Of a DNA stretch of 12,804 nt, positions 5,642 through 12,804 are shown in pieces. The stretch spans positions 1 through 12,804 of the forward strand of contig PULL01000070.1 in assembly GCA_003550945.1 (NCBI GenBank), given 5' to 3'. The notes beneath the pieces are model-generated. The model was not told where the DNA came from. It saw only the letters and a list, made by a program, of their open reading frames with translations, and did no database searches. The position numbers were made by a program, and so were the translations under genes. Position 1 is the stretch's first letter, and each line of letters opens with the position of its first letter. This DNA comes from Thioalkalivibrio sp. GTDB lineage: Bacteria > Pseudomonadota > Gammaproteobacteria > Ectothiorhodospirales > Ectothiorhodospiraceae.

Positions 5642-5737
5642 GCCACGGATGAACACGGATGAACGCGGAAGAAGACCGAAGCGCTCGCGAATACCGGTCT
5701 TCTGATTCATTCCGCGTGTTTCCGTGTTTTTCGTGGC
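5642..5737. repeat. Long imperfect palindrome between convergent grxD and rnt
   Basis: Four paired blocks in mirror order make a hairpin about 96 nt long. They are GCCACG 5642-5647 with 5732-5737, CACGGA 5654-5659 with TCCGTG 5721-5726, CGCGGAA 5664-5670 with TTCCGCG 5710-5716, and GAAGACCG 5671-5678 with CGGTCTTC 5695-5702. Unpaired GATGAA/TGAA segments separate the blocks on the left. The left arm repeats ACGGATGAAC in tandem (5646-5655 and 5656-5664 in part). CACGGATGAA-type palindromes are, from memory, a repeat family scattered through many bacterial genomes. It may act as a bidirectional transcription stop here. No gene is seen in 5619-5820. Confidence 0.85.
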
Positions 5738-5789
5738 TTGCTTTCGTACTTCAGCGCCCGGCCCGAGGGCATCGCATCCGAGGTGAAAC

Positions 5790-5803
5790 GGGCGATTGCG
5801 CCC
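5790..5803 (-). terminator. Weak candidate terminator for rnt
   Basis: On the minus strand GGGCG-CAAT-CGCCC forms a 5-bp stem followed by GTTTC, starting 17 nt after the rnt stop. The T-run is short, so this is only a tentative terminator; the larger palindrome farther on may do the work. Confidence 0.25.
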
Positions 5804-5820
5804 ATGGGTCATAGGCGGTC

Positions 5821-6501
5821 TCAGCCTGCCGCACCCGGGGAATCCGGGAGCAGCGCGGCCGAGTCCGGGATTCCCGCGGTGTCCATCCAGCGGTTCGCGA
5901 TCGAGCAGAAGATGTCGGCCGTGATCTCCGCGTCATACGCGGCGCTGTGCGCGGCCTCGTTGTCCCAGCCGAGTCCCGCCGCCTCCGCGGCCCGGGCGAG
6001 CACCGTCTGCCCGTAGGCGAGGGCGGACAGCGACACGGTGTCCAGGCTGCTGAACGGGTGAAAAGGGTTGCGGCGGATGCCGCAGCGTCCGGCGGCCGCG
6101 TGCACGAATCCCAGATCGAAGTGCGCGTTGTGCCCGACCAGAATCGCGCGCTTGCATTGGTTGAGCTTCACTTCGCGGCGCACCTCGCTGAACAGGCGTC
6201 CCAGGGCCTGATCCTCGGGATGGGCGATCCGCAGCGGATGGAACGGGTCGATGCCATTCACTTCCAGTGATTTCGAGTCCAGCAGGCTCCCCTCGAACGG
6301 CTGGATGTGCAGGCTGACGGTGCGCTCGCGCTGAAGATGGCCGTCTTCCCCCCGTCGCAGGAAAACTGCGGCGACCTGCAGCAGAGCGTGGCGGCTGGAG
6401 TCGAAGCCGCCGGTCTCGACATCGACCACAACCGGGAGAAAGCCCCGAAAGCGATTGGCCATCGGGACCGTTCCGGGGGGCAGGATCGCTGTCTCTGTCA
6501 T
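5821..6501 (-). CDS. rnt: Ribonuclease T (DEDDh 3'-5' exoribonuclease)
   Basis: RNase T trims 3' ends of tRNAs and other stable RNAs and takes part in the end turnover of tRNA CCA; it is a cytosolic dimer. The 226-residue product compares with 215 in E. coli. The DEDDh metal and catalytic residues are all visible: VVVDVETGGF (Asp27, Glu29), GHNAHFDLGF (Asp129), and AHSAAYDAE (His185, Asp190). FNAKTD-like variation aside, the RNase T signature NPFHPFSSLDTVSLSALAYGQTVL is strongly conserved, separating it from DnaQ epsilon and oligoribonuclease. The start chosen is the ATG at 6501-6499 (MTETAILPPG...), with a weak GAAGA upstream; a second ATG 13 codons in (MANRFRGF) is possible since homology begins at NRFRGF. 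The gene is divergent from aceE and convergent with grxD. Confidence 0.95.
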   Translation of the reverse strand: MTETAILPPGTVPMANRFRGFLPVVVDVETGGFDSSRHALLQVAAVFLRRGEDGHLQRERTVSLHIQPFEGSLLDSKSLEVNGIDPFHPLRIAHPEDQALGRLFSEVRREVKLNQCKRAILVGHNAHFDLGFVHAAAGRCGIRRNPFHPFSSLDTVSLSALAYGQTVLARAAEAAGLGWDNEAAHSAAYDAEITADIFCSIANRWMDTAGIPDSAALLPDSPGAAG

Positions 6502-6537
6502 ATTCTTCGTGCGTGCGGGGGGGTGAACTCCCGAGCT

Positions 6538-6555
6538 AACGGGAAGCCTTCCGTT
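6538..6555. other. Small hairpin in the rnt-aceE divergent region
   Basis: AACGGGA (6538-6544) and TTCCGTT (6549-6555) pair over 7 bp with one G·T and a 4-nt loop, about 40 bp upstream of the rnt start. On the minus strand it would lie in the rnt leader. Its role is unknown. Confidence 0.3.
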
Positions 6556-6571
6556 TCGAGTATTTTGGGTT

Positions 6572-6600
6572 GCTTTTTGCCGACGATGGCTGCAAAAAGC
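6572..6600. promoter_or_regulatory. 9-bp inverted repeat upstream of aceE, candidate operator
   Basis: GCTTTTTGC (6572-6580) and GCAAAAAGC (6592-6600) are perfect inverted copies separated by 11 bp, centred at 6586. Half-site centres are 20 bp apart, near two helical turns, which suits a dimeric regulator. The site lies about 10 bp upstream of the candidate aceE -35 and between the two divergent genes, so it could control either. It could also form an RNA hairpin with A/T-rich arms. The regulator is not identifiable from sequence. Confidence 0.45.
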
Positions 6601-6609
6601 CGGCGTCAC

Positions 6610-6639
6610 TTGACCTTCCCGGGGTTCAGTCCGGATACT
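6610..6639 (+). promoter_or_regulatory. Candidate sigma-70 promoter for aceE-aceF-lpdA
   Basis: TTGACC (6610-6615, 5 of 6 to the -35 consensus) and GATACT (6634-6639, 4 of 6 to the -10) are spaced by 18 bp. Transcription would start near 6646, leaving a leader of about 120 nt before the aceE ATG. This is the best promoter match I see in the divergent region on the plus strand. Confidence 0.55.
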
Positions 6640-6766
6640 GGCGCACCTGTTCGCGGCCTCGCCGCACCCATGTCCATGGTAGCAGAAAGGGCGCCCGGAC
6701 CCGTTTCGCAGGCCCCTCGCGCAAAACCCATGGCACACGGCGGAACGCTCTCCAAAGGGATCACGC

Positions 6767-9430
6767 ATGAACGCAAACGCTGACTCGCACGACATCGATC
6801 CGCAGGAAACACAGGAATGGATCGACGCCCTGGAGGCGGTCCTGGAAGCCGATGGGCCGGAACGGGCCCATCAGCTGCTCGAGTCGCTGATCGACAAGGC
6901 ACGCCGCAGCGGGGCCTATCTCCCGTACTCCGCCAACACAGCGTACGTGAACACTATCCCCACGCACATGGAGCCGGTATACCCGGGCGACAGTGAGCTC
7001 GAGCACCGCATCCGCTCCTACATCCGCTGGAACGCGATGGCCATGGTGGTGAAGGCCAACCGCATCTCGGCTGAGCTTGGCGGTCACATCGCGACCTTCG
7101 CGTCGGCGGCCACGCTGTACGACGTCGGCTTCAACCACTTCTGGCGCGCGCCGTCGCACGAACACGGCGGCGACCTGATTTTCGTGCAGGGGCACTCGGC
7201 ACCGGGCATGTACGCGCGCTCGTTCCTGGAAGGGCGGCTGACCGAGGAGCAACTGGACCACTTCCGGCGCGAGGTGGACGGCAAGGGGCTCTCGTCCTAC
7301 CCGCACCCCTGGCTGATGCCGGACTACTGGCAGTTCCCGACCGTTTCCATGGGCCTCGGCCCGATCATGAGCATTTTCCAGGCCCGCTTCATGAAGTATC
7401 TGCAGGACCGTGGCCTGGCCAAGACCGACGACCGCAAGGTCTGGAGTTTCGTCGGCGACGGCGAGGTCGACGAGCCCGAGTCCCTGGGCGCGATCACGCT
7501 GGCGTCGCGCGAGCGCCTGGACAACCTGATCTGGGTCGTGAACTGCAACCTGCAGCGCCTGGACGGCCCGGTGCGCGGCAATGGCAAGATCGTGCAGGAA
7601 CTGGAGGCGATCTTCCGCGGGGCCGGCTGGAACGTGATCAAGGTGCTCTGGGGCCGCTACTGGGATCCGCTGCTGGCGCGCGACAAGGACGGCCTGCTGC
7701 AGCGGCGGATGATGGAGGCGGTGGACGGCGACTACCAGAACTACAAGTCGCGCGACGGCGCGTACGTGCGCGAGCACTTCTTCGGCAAATATCCGGAGCT
7801 GAAGGCGATGGTCGCGAACATGTCCGACGAGGACATCTGGAGGCTGAACCGTGGCGGGCACGACCCGGTCAAGGTCTACGCCGCCTACAAGGCGGCGGCT
7901 GAGCACGCCGGCCAGCCGACCGTGATTCTCGCGCACACGGTCAAGGGCTATGGCATGGGGGCTGCAGGCGAGGCGCAGAACCGCACCCACAGCCAGAAGA
8001 AGCTGGACGTGGACGACATGAAGGCGTTCCGCAACCGGTTCAGCATCCCGCTTACGGATTCTCAGATCGAGGCCGCCGAGTACATCCGGCCGAAGGACGA
8101 AGCCCCCGAGATGAAGTACATGCTCGAGCGACGCAAGGCGCTCGGTGGCTTCCTCCCGGTGCGCCGGCCGCTGGCGGCCCCGCTGGAGGTCCCGGGTCTC
8201 GAGACCTTCGCGCCGTTGCTGGAGTCCAGCGGCGAACGCGAGATGTCGACGACGATGGCTTTCGTGCGCCTGCTGACGCTGCTCGCGCGGGACAAGAAGT
8301 TCGGCCGCCATGTGGTGCCGATTGTGCCCGACGAGGCACGCACCTTCGGCATGGAGGGCCTGTTCCGGCAGCTCGGGATCTACTCCTCGGTGGGTCAGCT
8401 CTACCAGCCGCAGGATCGCGAGCAGGTGATGTACTACAAGGAGGACAAGAAGGGTCAGATCCTGGAAGAGGGGATCAACGAGGCGGGCGCGATGTCTTCC
8501 TGGATCGCCGCCGCGACCTCCTACTCCACCCACGGCGTCGCTACCGTCCCGTTCTACATCTACTACTCGATGTTCGGCTTCCAGCGCGTGGGCGACCTGA
8601 TCTGGGCCGCCGGCGACATGCAGGCCCGCGGTTTCCTGATCGGCGGTACCGCCGGCCGCACCACGCTGGCGGGCGAGGGGCTGCAGCACCAGGACGGGCA
8701 CAGCCTGATGATGGCTGCGAACGTGCCGAACTGCATCTCCTACGACCCGACGTTTGCCTACGAGCTCGCAGTGATCGTGCACAGCGGGCTGCAGCGCATG
8801 TACGTGGAGCAGCAGAAGGTCTTCTACTACATCACCGCGATGAACGAGAACTACCCGCAGCCGGCAATGCCGAAAGCGGCGGAAAAGGGCATCGTGAAGG
8901 GGCTCTACAAGTTCGCGGCGGCAGGGCGGCGCAAGAAACAGGTGCGCCTGCTCGGTTCGGGAACGATCCTGCGCGAGGTGATCGCCGCGGCGGAGCTGCT
9001 GGACCAGGACTGGGGGGTCTCCTCCGAGGTCTGGAGCGCGACCAGCTTCAACGAGCTGGCCCGCGACGGGCGCGCCTGCGACCGCGAGGCGCTGCTGAAG
9101 CCCAAGGGCAAGCCGTCAGTGCCCTGGGTCACGCAGTGTCTTTCGGGGTCTTCGGCCCCGGTGATCGCGGCCACGGACTACGTAAAGGCCCACGCCGACC
9201 AGATCCGGGCCTGGATCCCCGCCCCCTACCGCGTGCTCGGCACCGACGGATTCGGGCGCTCCGACACTCGCGCCGCGTTGCGCCGCCATTTCGAGATCGA
9301 TCGGCACTACGTGGTCGTCGCGGCGCTCAAGTCGCTGTCCGAGACCGGCGACATCGAGGCCTCCGCAGTGGCTGATGCGATCGCGAAATACGGGATCGAC
9401 ACCAGCCGGCCCGACCCCCTGCAGGCCTGA
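6767..9430 (+). CDS. aceE: Pyruvate dehydrogenase E1 component, homodimeric type (AceE)
   Basis: AceE is the thiamine-diphosphate-dependent E1 subunit: it decarboxylates pyruvate and transfers the acetyl group to the lipoyl arm of E2, feeding acetyl-CoA to the TCA cycle. At 887 residues it equals the E. coli homodimeric enzyme. The ThDP motif begins GDGEVDEPES (Gly230-Asp231) and reaches the Asn region VVNCNLQRLDG (about 257-267). Active-site histidines are seen in GGHIAT (His107) and QGHSAPG (His143). The pyrimidine and C-terminal domains contain DEARTFGMEGLFRQLGIYS, QILEEGINEAGAMSSW, FYIYYSMFGFQRVGDL and YRVLGTDGFGRSD. The ATG at 6767 is preceded by AAAGGGA (6754-6760) at 6 nt. aceF follows 35 nt after the stop, and lpdA after that. 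No frameshift or missing motif is seen. Confidence 0.98.
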   Translation: MNANADSHDIDPQETQEWIDALEAVLEADGPERAHQLLESLIDKARRSGAYLPYSANTAYVNTIPTHMEPVYPGDSELEHRIRSYIRWNAMAMVVKANRISAELGGHIATFASAATLYDVGFNHFWRAPSHEHGGDLIFVQGHSAPGMYARSFLEGRLTEEQLDHFRREVDGKGLSSYPHPWLMPDYWQFPTVSMGLGPIMSIFQARFMKYLQDRGLAKTDDRKVWSFVGDGEVDEPESLGAITLASRERLDNLIWVVNCNLQRLDGPVRGNGKIVQELEAIFRGAGWNVIKVLWGRYWDPLLARDKDGLLQRRMMEAVDGDYQNYKSRDGAYVREHFFGKYPELKAMVANMSDEDIWRLNRGGHDPVKVYAAYKAAAEHAGQPTVILAHTVKGYGMGAAGEAQNRTHSQKKLDVDDMKAFRNRFSIPLTDSQIEAAEYIRPKDEAPEMKYMLERRKALGGFLPVRRPLAAPLEVPGLETFAPLLESSGEREMSTTMAFVRLLTLLARDKKFGRHVVPIVPDEARTFGMEGLFRQLGIYSSVGQLYQPQDREQVMYYKEDKKGQILEEGINEAGAMSSWIAAATSYSTHGVATVPFYIYYSMFGFQRVGDLIWAAGDMQARGFLIGGTAGRTTLAGEGLQHQDGHSLMMAANVPNCISYDPTFAYELAVIVHSGLQRMYVEQQKVFYYITAMNENYPQPAMPKAAEKGIVKGLYKFAAAGRRKKQVRLLGSGTILREVIAAAELLDQDWGVSSEVWSATSFNELARDGRACDREALLKPKGKPSVPWVTQCLSGSSAPVIAATDYVKAHADQIRAWIPAPYRVLGTDGFGRSDTRAALRRHFEIDRHYVVVAALKSLSETGDIEASAVADAIAKYGIDTSRPDPLQA

Positions 9431-9465
9431 CACCGTCGTTGCCGATCCCCGAGCCAGGAGCTGAC

Positions 9466-10794
9466 ATGAGCGAAATCGTGACCGTGGATGTCCCCGACAT
9501 CGGTGATTTCAAGGACGTCGAGATCATCGAAGTGCTGGTCGGAGTCGGGGACGAGGTGTCTGCCGAGGACCCGCTGATCGCGCTGGAGTCGGACAAGGCC
9601 TCGATGGAGATCCCGTCGCCGCGGGGCGGCGTGGTGCGGAAGCTGAACGTGAAGGTGGGCGACCGGGTTTCCGAGGGCGACCCGATCCTGGACCTCGAAC
9701 CCGCTGGAGACGGCGACGCCGCGGGATCCAGGCCGGCCGAAGACAAGGGTAAGGCGGGTCCGAAAGAGTCGACAAAGGCGGAAGCGCAGCCCGAGTCGAA
9801 ACCGAAGCCCGAGCCGGCTGCACCGGAACGCCCCGCAACGCCGGCGTCGGCAGGGCCGCGACCGTCTCCCACCGCGCACATTTCCGACGAGAAAGCTTTC
9901 CGCAAGGCGCATGCGTCGCCAGCGGTTCGACGCTTTGCGCGCGAACTCGGCGTCGATCTCTCGAAGGTCGAGGGCAGCGGGCGCAAGAAGCGCATCCTGC
10001 GCGACGATGTTCAGGCGTTCGTGAAGAGGGCGTTGAGTCAGCCGGGCGGGCCGTCATTGGGCGTCGAGCCGATGCCGGAGATCGACTTCAGCCAGTTCGG
10101 CCCGGTGGAGACGCAGCCGCTCAGCAAGATCAACAAGCTCAGCGGCCGAAACCTGCACCGGAACTGGGTAACGGTTCCGCACGTGACCCAGTTCGACGAG
10201 GCCGACATCACCGAACTGGAGGATTTCCGCAAGTCCCTGAAAGACGAATACGAGAAGAAGGGCGTGAAGGTCACCTTCCTGCCGTTCCTGATGAAGGCCG
10301 TGGTGTCGGTGCTGAAGCAATACCCGCGCTTCAACGCCTCGCTGGACGCGACCGGCGAGAACCTGGTCGTGAAGAAGTACTACAACCTCGGCGTGGCCGT
10401 GGATACCCCGGACGGTCTGGTGGTTCCGGTGGTGCGCGACGTGGACCGCAAGAGCCTGGTGGACCTAGCGTCGGAGCTGATGGAACTGTCGCAGCGTGCG
10501 CGCGATCGCAAGCTGAAGACCAAGGACCTGCAGGGCGGCTGCATGACGATCTCCAGCCTGGGTGGGATCGGTGGCACCCAGTTCACCCCGATCGTGAACG
10601 CACCGGAGGTCGCGATCCTCGGGGTCGCACGCTCCTCGATCCAACCGGTCTGGAATGGCGAGTCCTTCGAGCCGCGGCTGATCCTTCCGATCGCGCTGTC
10701 CTATGATCACCGGGTGATCGACGGGGCGTTGGGCGCCCGTTTCACCACCGCGCTGTCGGGCCTGCTGTCCGACATGCGCCGCATGCTGCTTTAG
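9466..10794 (+). CDS. aceF: Dihydrolipoyl acetyltransferase E2 of pyruvate dehydrogenase (AceF), one lipoyl domain
   Basis: AceF is the core E2 enzyme: its lipoyl arm accepts the acetyl group from AceE and passes it to coenzyme A. The 442-residue product has one lipoyl domain (about 1-80; lipoylated Lys44 in ALESDKASME), whereas E. coli has three. A flexible linker rich in Pro, Ala, Lys and Glu follows (about 81-145), then a peripheral subunit-binding domain (about 148-188; HASPAVRRFARELGVDLSKV). The catalytic acetyltransferase domain fills the rest, ending with SYDHRVIDGA (His415, Asp419). The start at ATG 9466 is set by AGGAG (9456-9460) 5 nt upstream; the upstream extension to 9439 is unsupported. 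The gene lies 35 nt after aceE and 48 nt before lpdA. Its lipoyl domain is very close to the one on LpdA. Confidence 0.97.
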   Translation: MSEIVTVDVPDIGDFKDVEIIEVLVGVGDEVSAEDPLIALESDKASMEIPSPRGGVVRKLNVKVGDRVSEGDPILDLEPAGDGDAAGSRPAEDKGKAGPKESTKAEAQPESKPKPEPAAPERPATPASAGPRPSPTAHISDEKAFRKAHASPAVRRFARELGVDLSKVEGSGRKKRILRDDVQAFVKRALSQPGGPSLGVEPMPEIDFSQFGPVETQPLSKINKLSGRNLHRNWVTVPHVTQFDEADITELEDFRKSLKDEYEKKGVKVTFLPFLMKAVVSVLKQYPRFNASLDATGENLVVKKYYNLGVAVDTPDGLVVPVVRDVDRKSLVDLASELMELSQRARDRKLKTKDLQGGCMTISSLGGIGGTQFTPIVNAPEVAILGVARSSIQPVWNGESFEPRLILPIALSYDHRVIDGALGARFTTALSGLLSDMRRMLL

Positions 10795-10842
10795 GTCGGG
10801 TCTTCTTAAGCCCCGCGCCGGCATCAACCTGGGAGCCGTCCG

Positions 10843-12630
10843 ATGAGCAAGATCACCACCATCCAAGTCCCCGACATCGGTGATTTCAAGGACGTGGAGA
10901 TCATCGAGGTACTGGTCCACGAGGGCGACACCATTGCCCCTGAAGACCCGATGATCACGCTGGAGTCGGAAAAGGCGAGCATGGACATCCCCGCGCCGCA
11001 GGCGGGCACGGTGAAGGCGATGCACGTGAAGGTCGGGGACCGCATCTCCGAGGGCGACCGGATCCTGGATCTCGAGCCTTCGGGGGCCGGCGCGGCGGAT
11101 ACCGACAGCGCGGACGATGCGCCATCGGGTTCGGAATCCGGGTCGGAAGCCCGCGAGAAGGCTCCGGAGGACTCTGCGCAGGAGGCCCCCGAAGCGAAGA
11201 CGTTCAGCGGGGACACCGATCTGCAGTGCCAGGTGCTCGTGCTGGGCTCGGGACCCGGGGGCTACACCGCCGCCTTCCGCGCGGCCGACCTCGGGCTCGA
11301 CGTGATCATGGTCGAGCGCTACCCGGAACTGGGCGGCGTGTGCCTGAACGTGGGCTGCATTCCATCGAAGGCGTTGCTGCACGCGGCCGAGGTGATCGAG
11401 CAGGCGGAGCACTTCGCCCAGTACGGGATCGAGTTCGGGCAGCCGAAAATCGACCTCGAAGGGTTGCGCAAGTACAAGTCCGGCACGGTGGGCAAGCTCA
11501 CGCAGGGGCTGAAGGGGCTTGCGAAACAGCGCAAGGTGCGCGTGGTGCACGGCGTCGGGCAGTTTGCCGGAAGCCACGCGCTGGCGGTCGAAGGCCCCGA
11601 GGGCAAGCAGACCATCGGCTTCGAACACGCGATCATCGCCGCCGGCTCGAAGGTCGTGCGCCTGCCCGATTTCCCCTGGGACGACCCGAGGGTGATGGAT
11701 TCCACCGGCGCGCTCGAACTCGCCGACATCCCGAAGCGCCTGCTGGTGGTCGGTGGTGGCATCATCGGGCTCGAGATGGCATGCGTGTACGACGCGCTGG
11801 GCTCGAAGGTGACCGTCGTCGAATTGGCCGACAGCCTGATGCTCGGCGCCGACCGCGACTTGGTGCGGCCGCTGGAGAAGCGCATCCGCAAGCGCTACGA
11901 GAACATTTTTCTGAAGAGCAAGGTCGTCGAGGCGAAGGCGACGAAGAAGGGTATCGAGGTGCGCTTCGAGGGCGAGGCGAAGGACCTGCCGGAGAAGGAC
12001 GTGTTCGACCGCGTGCTGGTCGCGGTCGGGCGCAGCCCGAATGGCAAGGACATCGCGGCCGAGGCCGCCGGGGTGAAGGTCAGCGACCGCGGCTTCATCG
12101 AGGTGGACAGCCAGATGCGCACCAACGTCGGGCACATTTTCGCGATCGGCGACATCGTCGGTCAGCCGATGCTCGCGCACAAGGCGACCCACGAGGGCAA
12201 GGTCGCGGCCGAGGTGATCGCCGGACACAAGGTGCATTTCGATGCCCGCGCGATTCCGTCGGTCGCGTACACCCATCCCGAGGTGGCCTGGATGGGCGTC
12301 ACCGAGGAGCAGGCGAAAAAGGACGGCATCGAATACACCAAGGGCGTGTTCCCCTGGGCGGCCTCGGGCCGCGCACTCGCGCTCAATGCCGACGACGGCA
12401 TGACCAAACTGCTGTTCGATGGCGAAGGCCGGGTGATCGGTGCCGGCATCGTCGGTCCGCTGGCCGGAGACCTGATCTCCGAGGCGATGCTGGCGCTGGA
12501 GATGGGCGCGGACATGGAAGACATCGGCCTGACCGTGCACCCGCACCCGACACTGTCCGAGACGGTCGCCTTCGCCGCCGAAGTCGCGCACGGGTCCATC
12601 ACCGACATCATGCCGCCGCGGAAGCGCTGA
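10843..12630 (+). CDS. lpdA: Dihydrolipoyl dehydrogenase E3 with N-terminal lipoyl domain (LpdA)
   Basis: E3 reoxidises dihydrolipoyl groups of E2 using FAD and NAD+. The 595-residue product is longer than the usual 470 because of an N-terminal lipoyl domain (about 1-80; Lys44 in TLESEKASMD) and an acidic Ala/Ser/Glu/Asp linker (about 81-125). The E3 body follows: FAD motif VLGSGPGGYTAAF (Gly135 onward), redox disulfide GGVCLNVGCIPSKAL (Cys167, Cys172), NAD-binding VVGGGIIGLE (302-311), second FAD motif NVGHIFAIGDIVG, and the dimer-interface active site HPHPTLSE (His568, Glu573). Lipoyl-E3 fusions are known for PDH operons in some beta- and gammaproteobacteria (Neisseria, Ralstonia), so this E3 is probably dedicated to PDH. 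ATG 10843 has GGGAG (10831-10835) 7 nt upstream. A large palindrome begins 48 nt after the stop. Confidence 0.97.
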   Translation: MSKITTIQVPDIGDFKDVEIIEVLVHEGDTIAPEDPMITLESEKASMDIPAPQAGTVKAMHVKVGDRISEGDRILDLEPSGAGAADTDSADDAPSGSESGSEAREKAPEDSAQEAPEAKTFSGDTDLQCQVLVLGSGPGGYTAAFRAADLGLDVIMVERYPELGGVCLNVGCIPSKALLHAAEVIEQAEHFAQYGIEFGQPKIDLEGLRKYKSGTVGKLTQGLKGLAKQRKVRVVHGVGQFAGSHALAVEGPEGKQTIGFEHAIIAAGSKVVRLPDFPWDDPRVMDSTGALELADIPKRLLVVGGGIIGLEMACVYDALGSKVTVVELADSLMLGADRDLVRPLEKRIRKRYENIFLKSKVVEAKATKKGIEVRFEGEAKDLPEKDVFDRVLVAVGRSPNGKDIAAEAAGVKVSDRGFIEVDSQMRTNVGHIFAIGDIVGQPMLAHKATHEGKVAAEVIAGHKVHFDARAIPSVAYTHPEVAWMGVTEEQAKKDGIEYTKGVFPWAASGRALALNADDGMTKLLFDGEGRVIGAGIVGPLAGDLISEAMLALEMGADMEDIGLTVHPHPTLSETVAFAAEVAHGSITDIMPPRKR

Positions 12631-12678
12631 GGCCCGGGGGGTTGCCTCGGCGGGGCTCTGGCTCCGTGCCAAGGCGGC

Positions 12679-12776
12679 AGTAGGGTGAACGGGTTCAGGG
12701 CGCGCTCGAGCCGTCCATGGGCGCTCGATGGCGGCCATCCATGGCCGCCAACGGCCCTGAACCCGTTCACCCTACT
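12679..12776. repeat. 98-bp palindromic element downstream of lpdA
   Basis: Perfect 23-bp inverted arms at 12679-12701 and 12754-12776 (outer ends AGTAGGGTG and CACCCTACT) enclose 52 bp. Inside is a second perfect palindrome, TGGCGGCCAT (12729-12738) with ATGGCCGCCA (12741-12750). GCGCTCGA occurs twice (12702-12709 and 12721-12728), and TCCATGG recurs on either side. No T-run follows, so it is not a classical intrinsic terminator, though it may block transcription or protect mRNA 3' ends. It resembles REP/BIME- or MITE-like elements; the GTAG near each end recalls REP sequences. Bases 12777-12804 show nothing further. Confidence 0.85.
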
Positions 12777-12804
12777 CCCGCTTTCGACGTCAGTCGGAGA
12801 TCAG

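Noticed and set aside
5513..5812. 99-codon minus-strand frame over the grxD 3' end and the palindrome
   Set aside because: Translated repeat DNA (a SVFIRG-type reading of the CACGGATGAA palindrome) plus antisense grxD; not a gene.
6502..6795. Upstream extension of rnt on the minus strand (98 codons), overlapping the start of aceE
   Set aside because: No similarity to RNase T, crosses the divergent regulatory region and the aceE start.
6761..8782. 673-codon minus-strand open frame opposite aceE
   Set aside because: Fully antisense to a well-conserved aceE, His/Arg/Val-rich composition typical of mirror frames, no recognised domain.
11226..12683. 485-codon plus-strand frame inside lpdA
   Set aside because: Arg/Gly-rich out-of-frame translation of lpdA; lpdA itself has all motifs intact.
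10465..12738. 757-codon minus-strand open frame opposite aceF and lpdA
   Set aside because: Antisense to conserved genes, crosses the lpdA palindrome, no domain recognised.

Overview
The window is GC-rich bacterial chromosome carrying conserved housekeeping genes on both strands. The order lolB-ispE-tRNA-Gln-prs-rplY-pth-ychF is the classic gammaproteobacterial arrangement. The protein sequences (long CTC-type L25, RNase T, homodimeric AceE with single-lipoyl AceF and lipoyl-fused LpdA) fit a high-GC gammaproteobacterium, possibly of the Ectothiorhodospiraceae (Thioalkalivibrio-like). That placement is inference from gene order and sequence feel, not from a search.

Layout. Bases 1-1238 hold the 3' part of lolB (outer-membrane lipoprotein insertion) overlapping ispE (isoprenoid precursor synthesis). 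A tRNA-Gln(TTG) follows at 1255-1329, only 16 nt after ispE. Bases 1311-1532 form a repeat region: 66 bp that include the 3' end of the tRNA occur twice, and the 90 bp between the copies contain four back-to-back mini-hairpins. From 1707 to 5126 come prs (PRPP synthetase), rplY (50S L25), pth (peptidyl-tRNA hydrolase) and ychF (ribosome-associated ATPase), a translation and nucleotide-supply cluster with structured intergenic regions. grxD (monothiol CGFS glutaredoxin, Fe-S trafficking) follows at 5295-5618 and is convergent with rnt (RNase T, minus strand, 5821-6501). A long imperfect palindrome fills much of the gap between them. rnt is divergent from the pyruvate dehydrogenase operon aceE-aceF-lpdA (6767-12630). 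A large perfect-armed palindrome lies just after lpdA, and the window ends in non-coding DNA.

Functional ties. tRNA-Gln, RplY, Pth, YchF and RNase T (tRNA 3'-end trimming) all serve translation or tRNA metabolism. AceE, AceF and LpdA are the complete E1, E2 and E3 of one pyruvate dehydrogenase complex. LpdA carries its own lipoyl domain, closely related to the single lipoyl domain of AceF.

I see no defence system, CRISPR array, intact mobile element or wholly novel gene cluster. The least-explained parts are the non-coding structures: the tRNA-associated duplication with its C(GNA)G hairpin array, the palindrome behind lpdA, the palindrome between grxD and rnt, and hairpins placed directly before the rplY and pth start sites.
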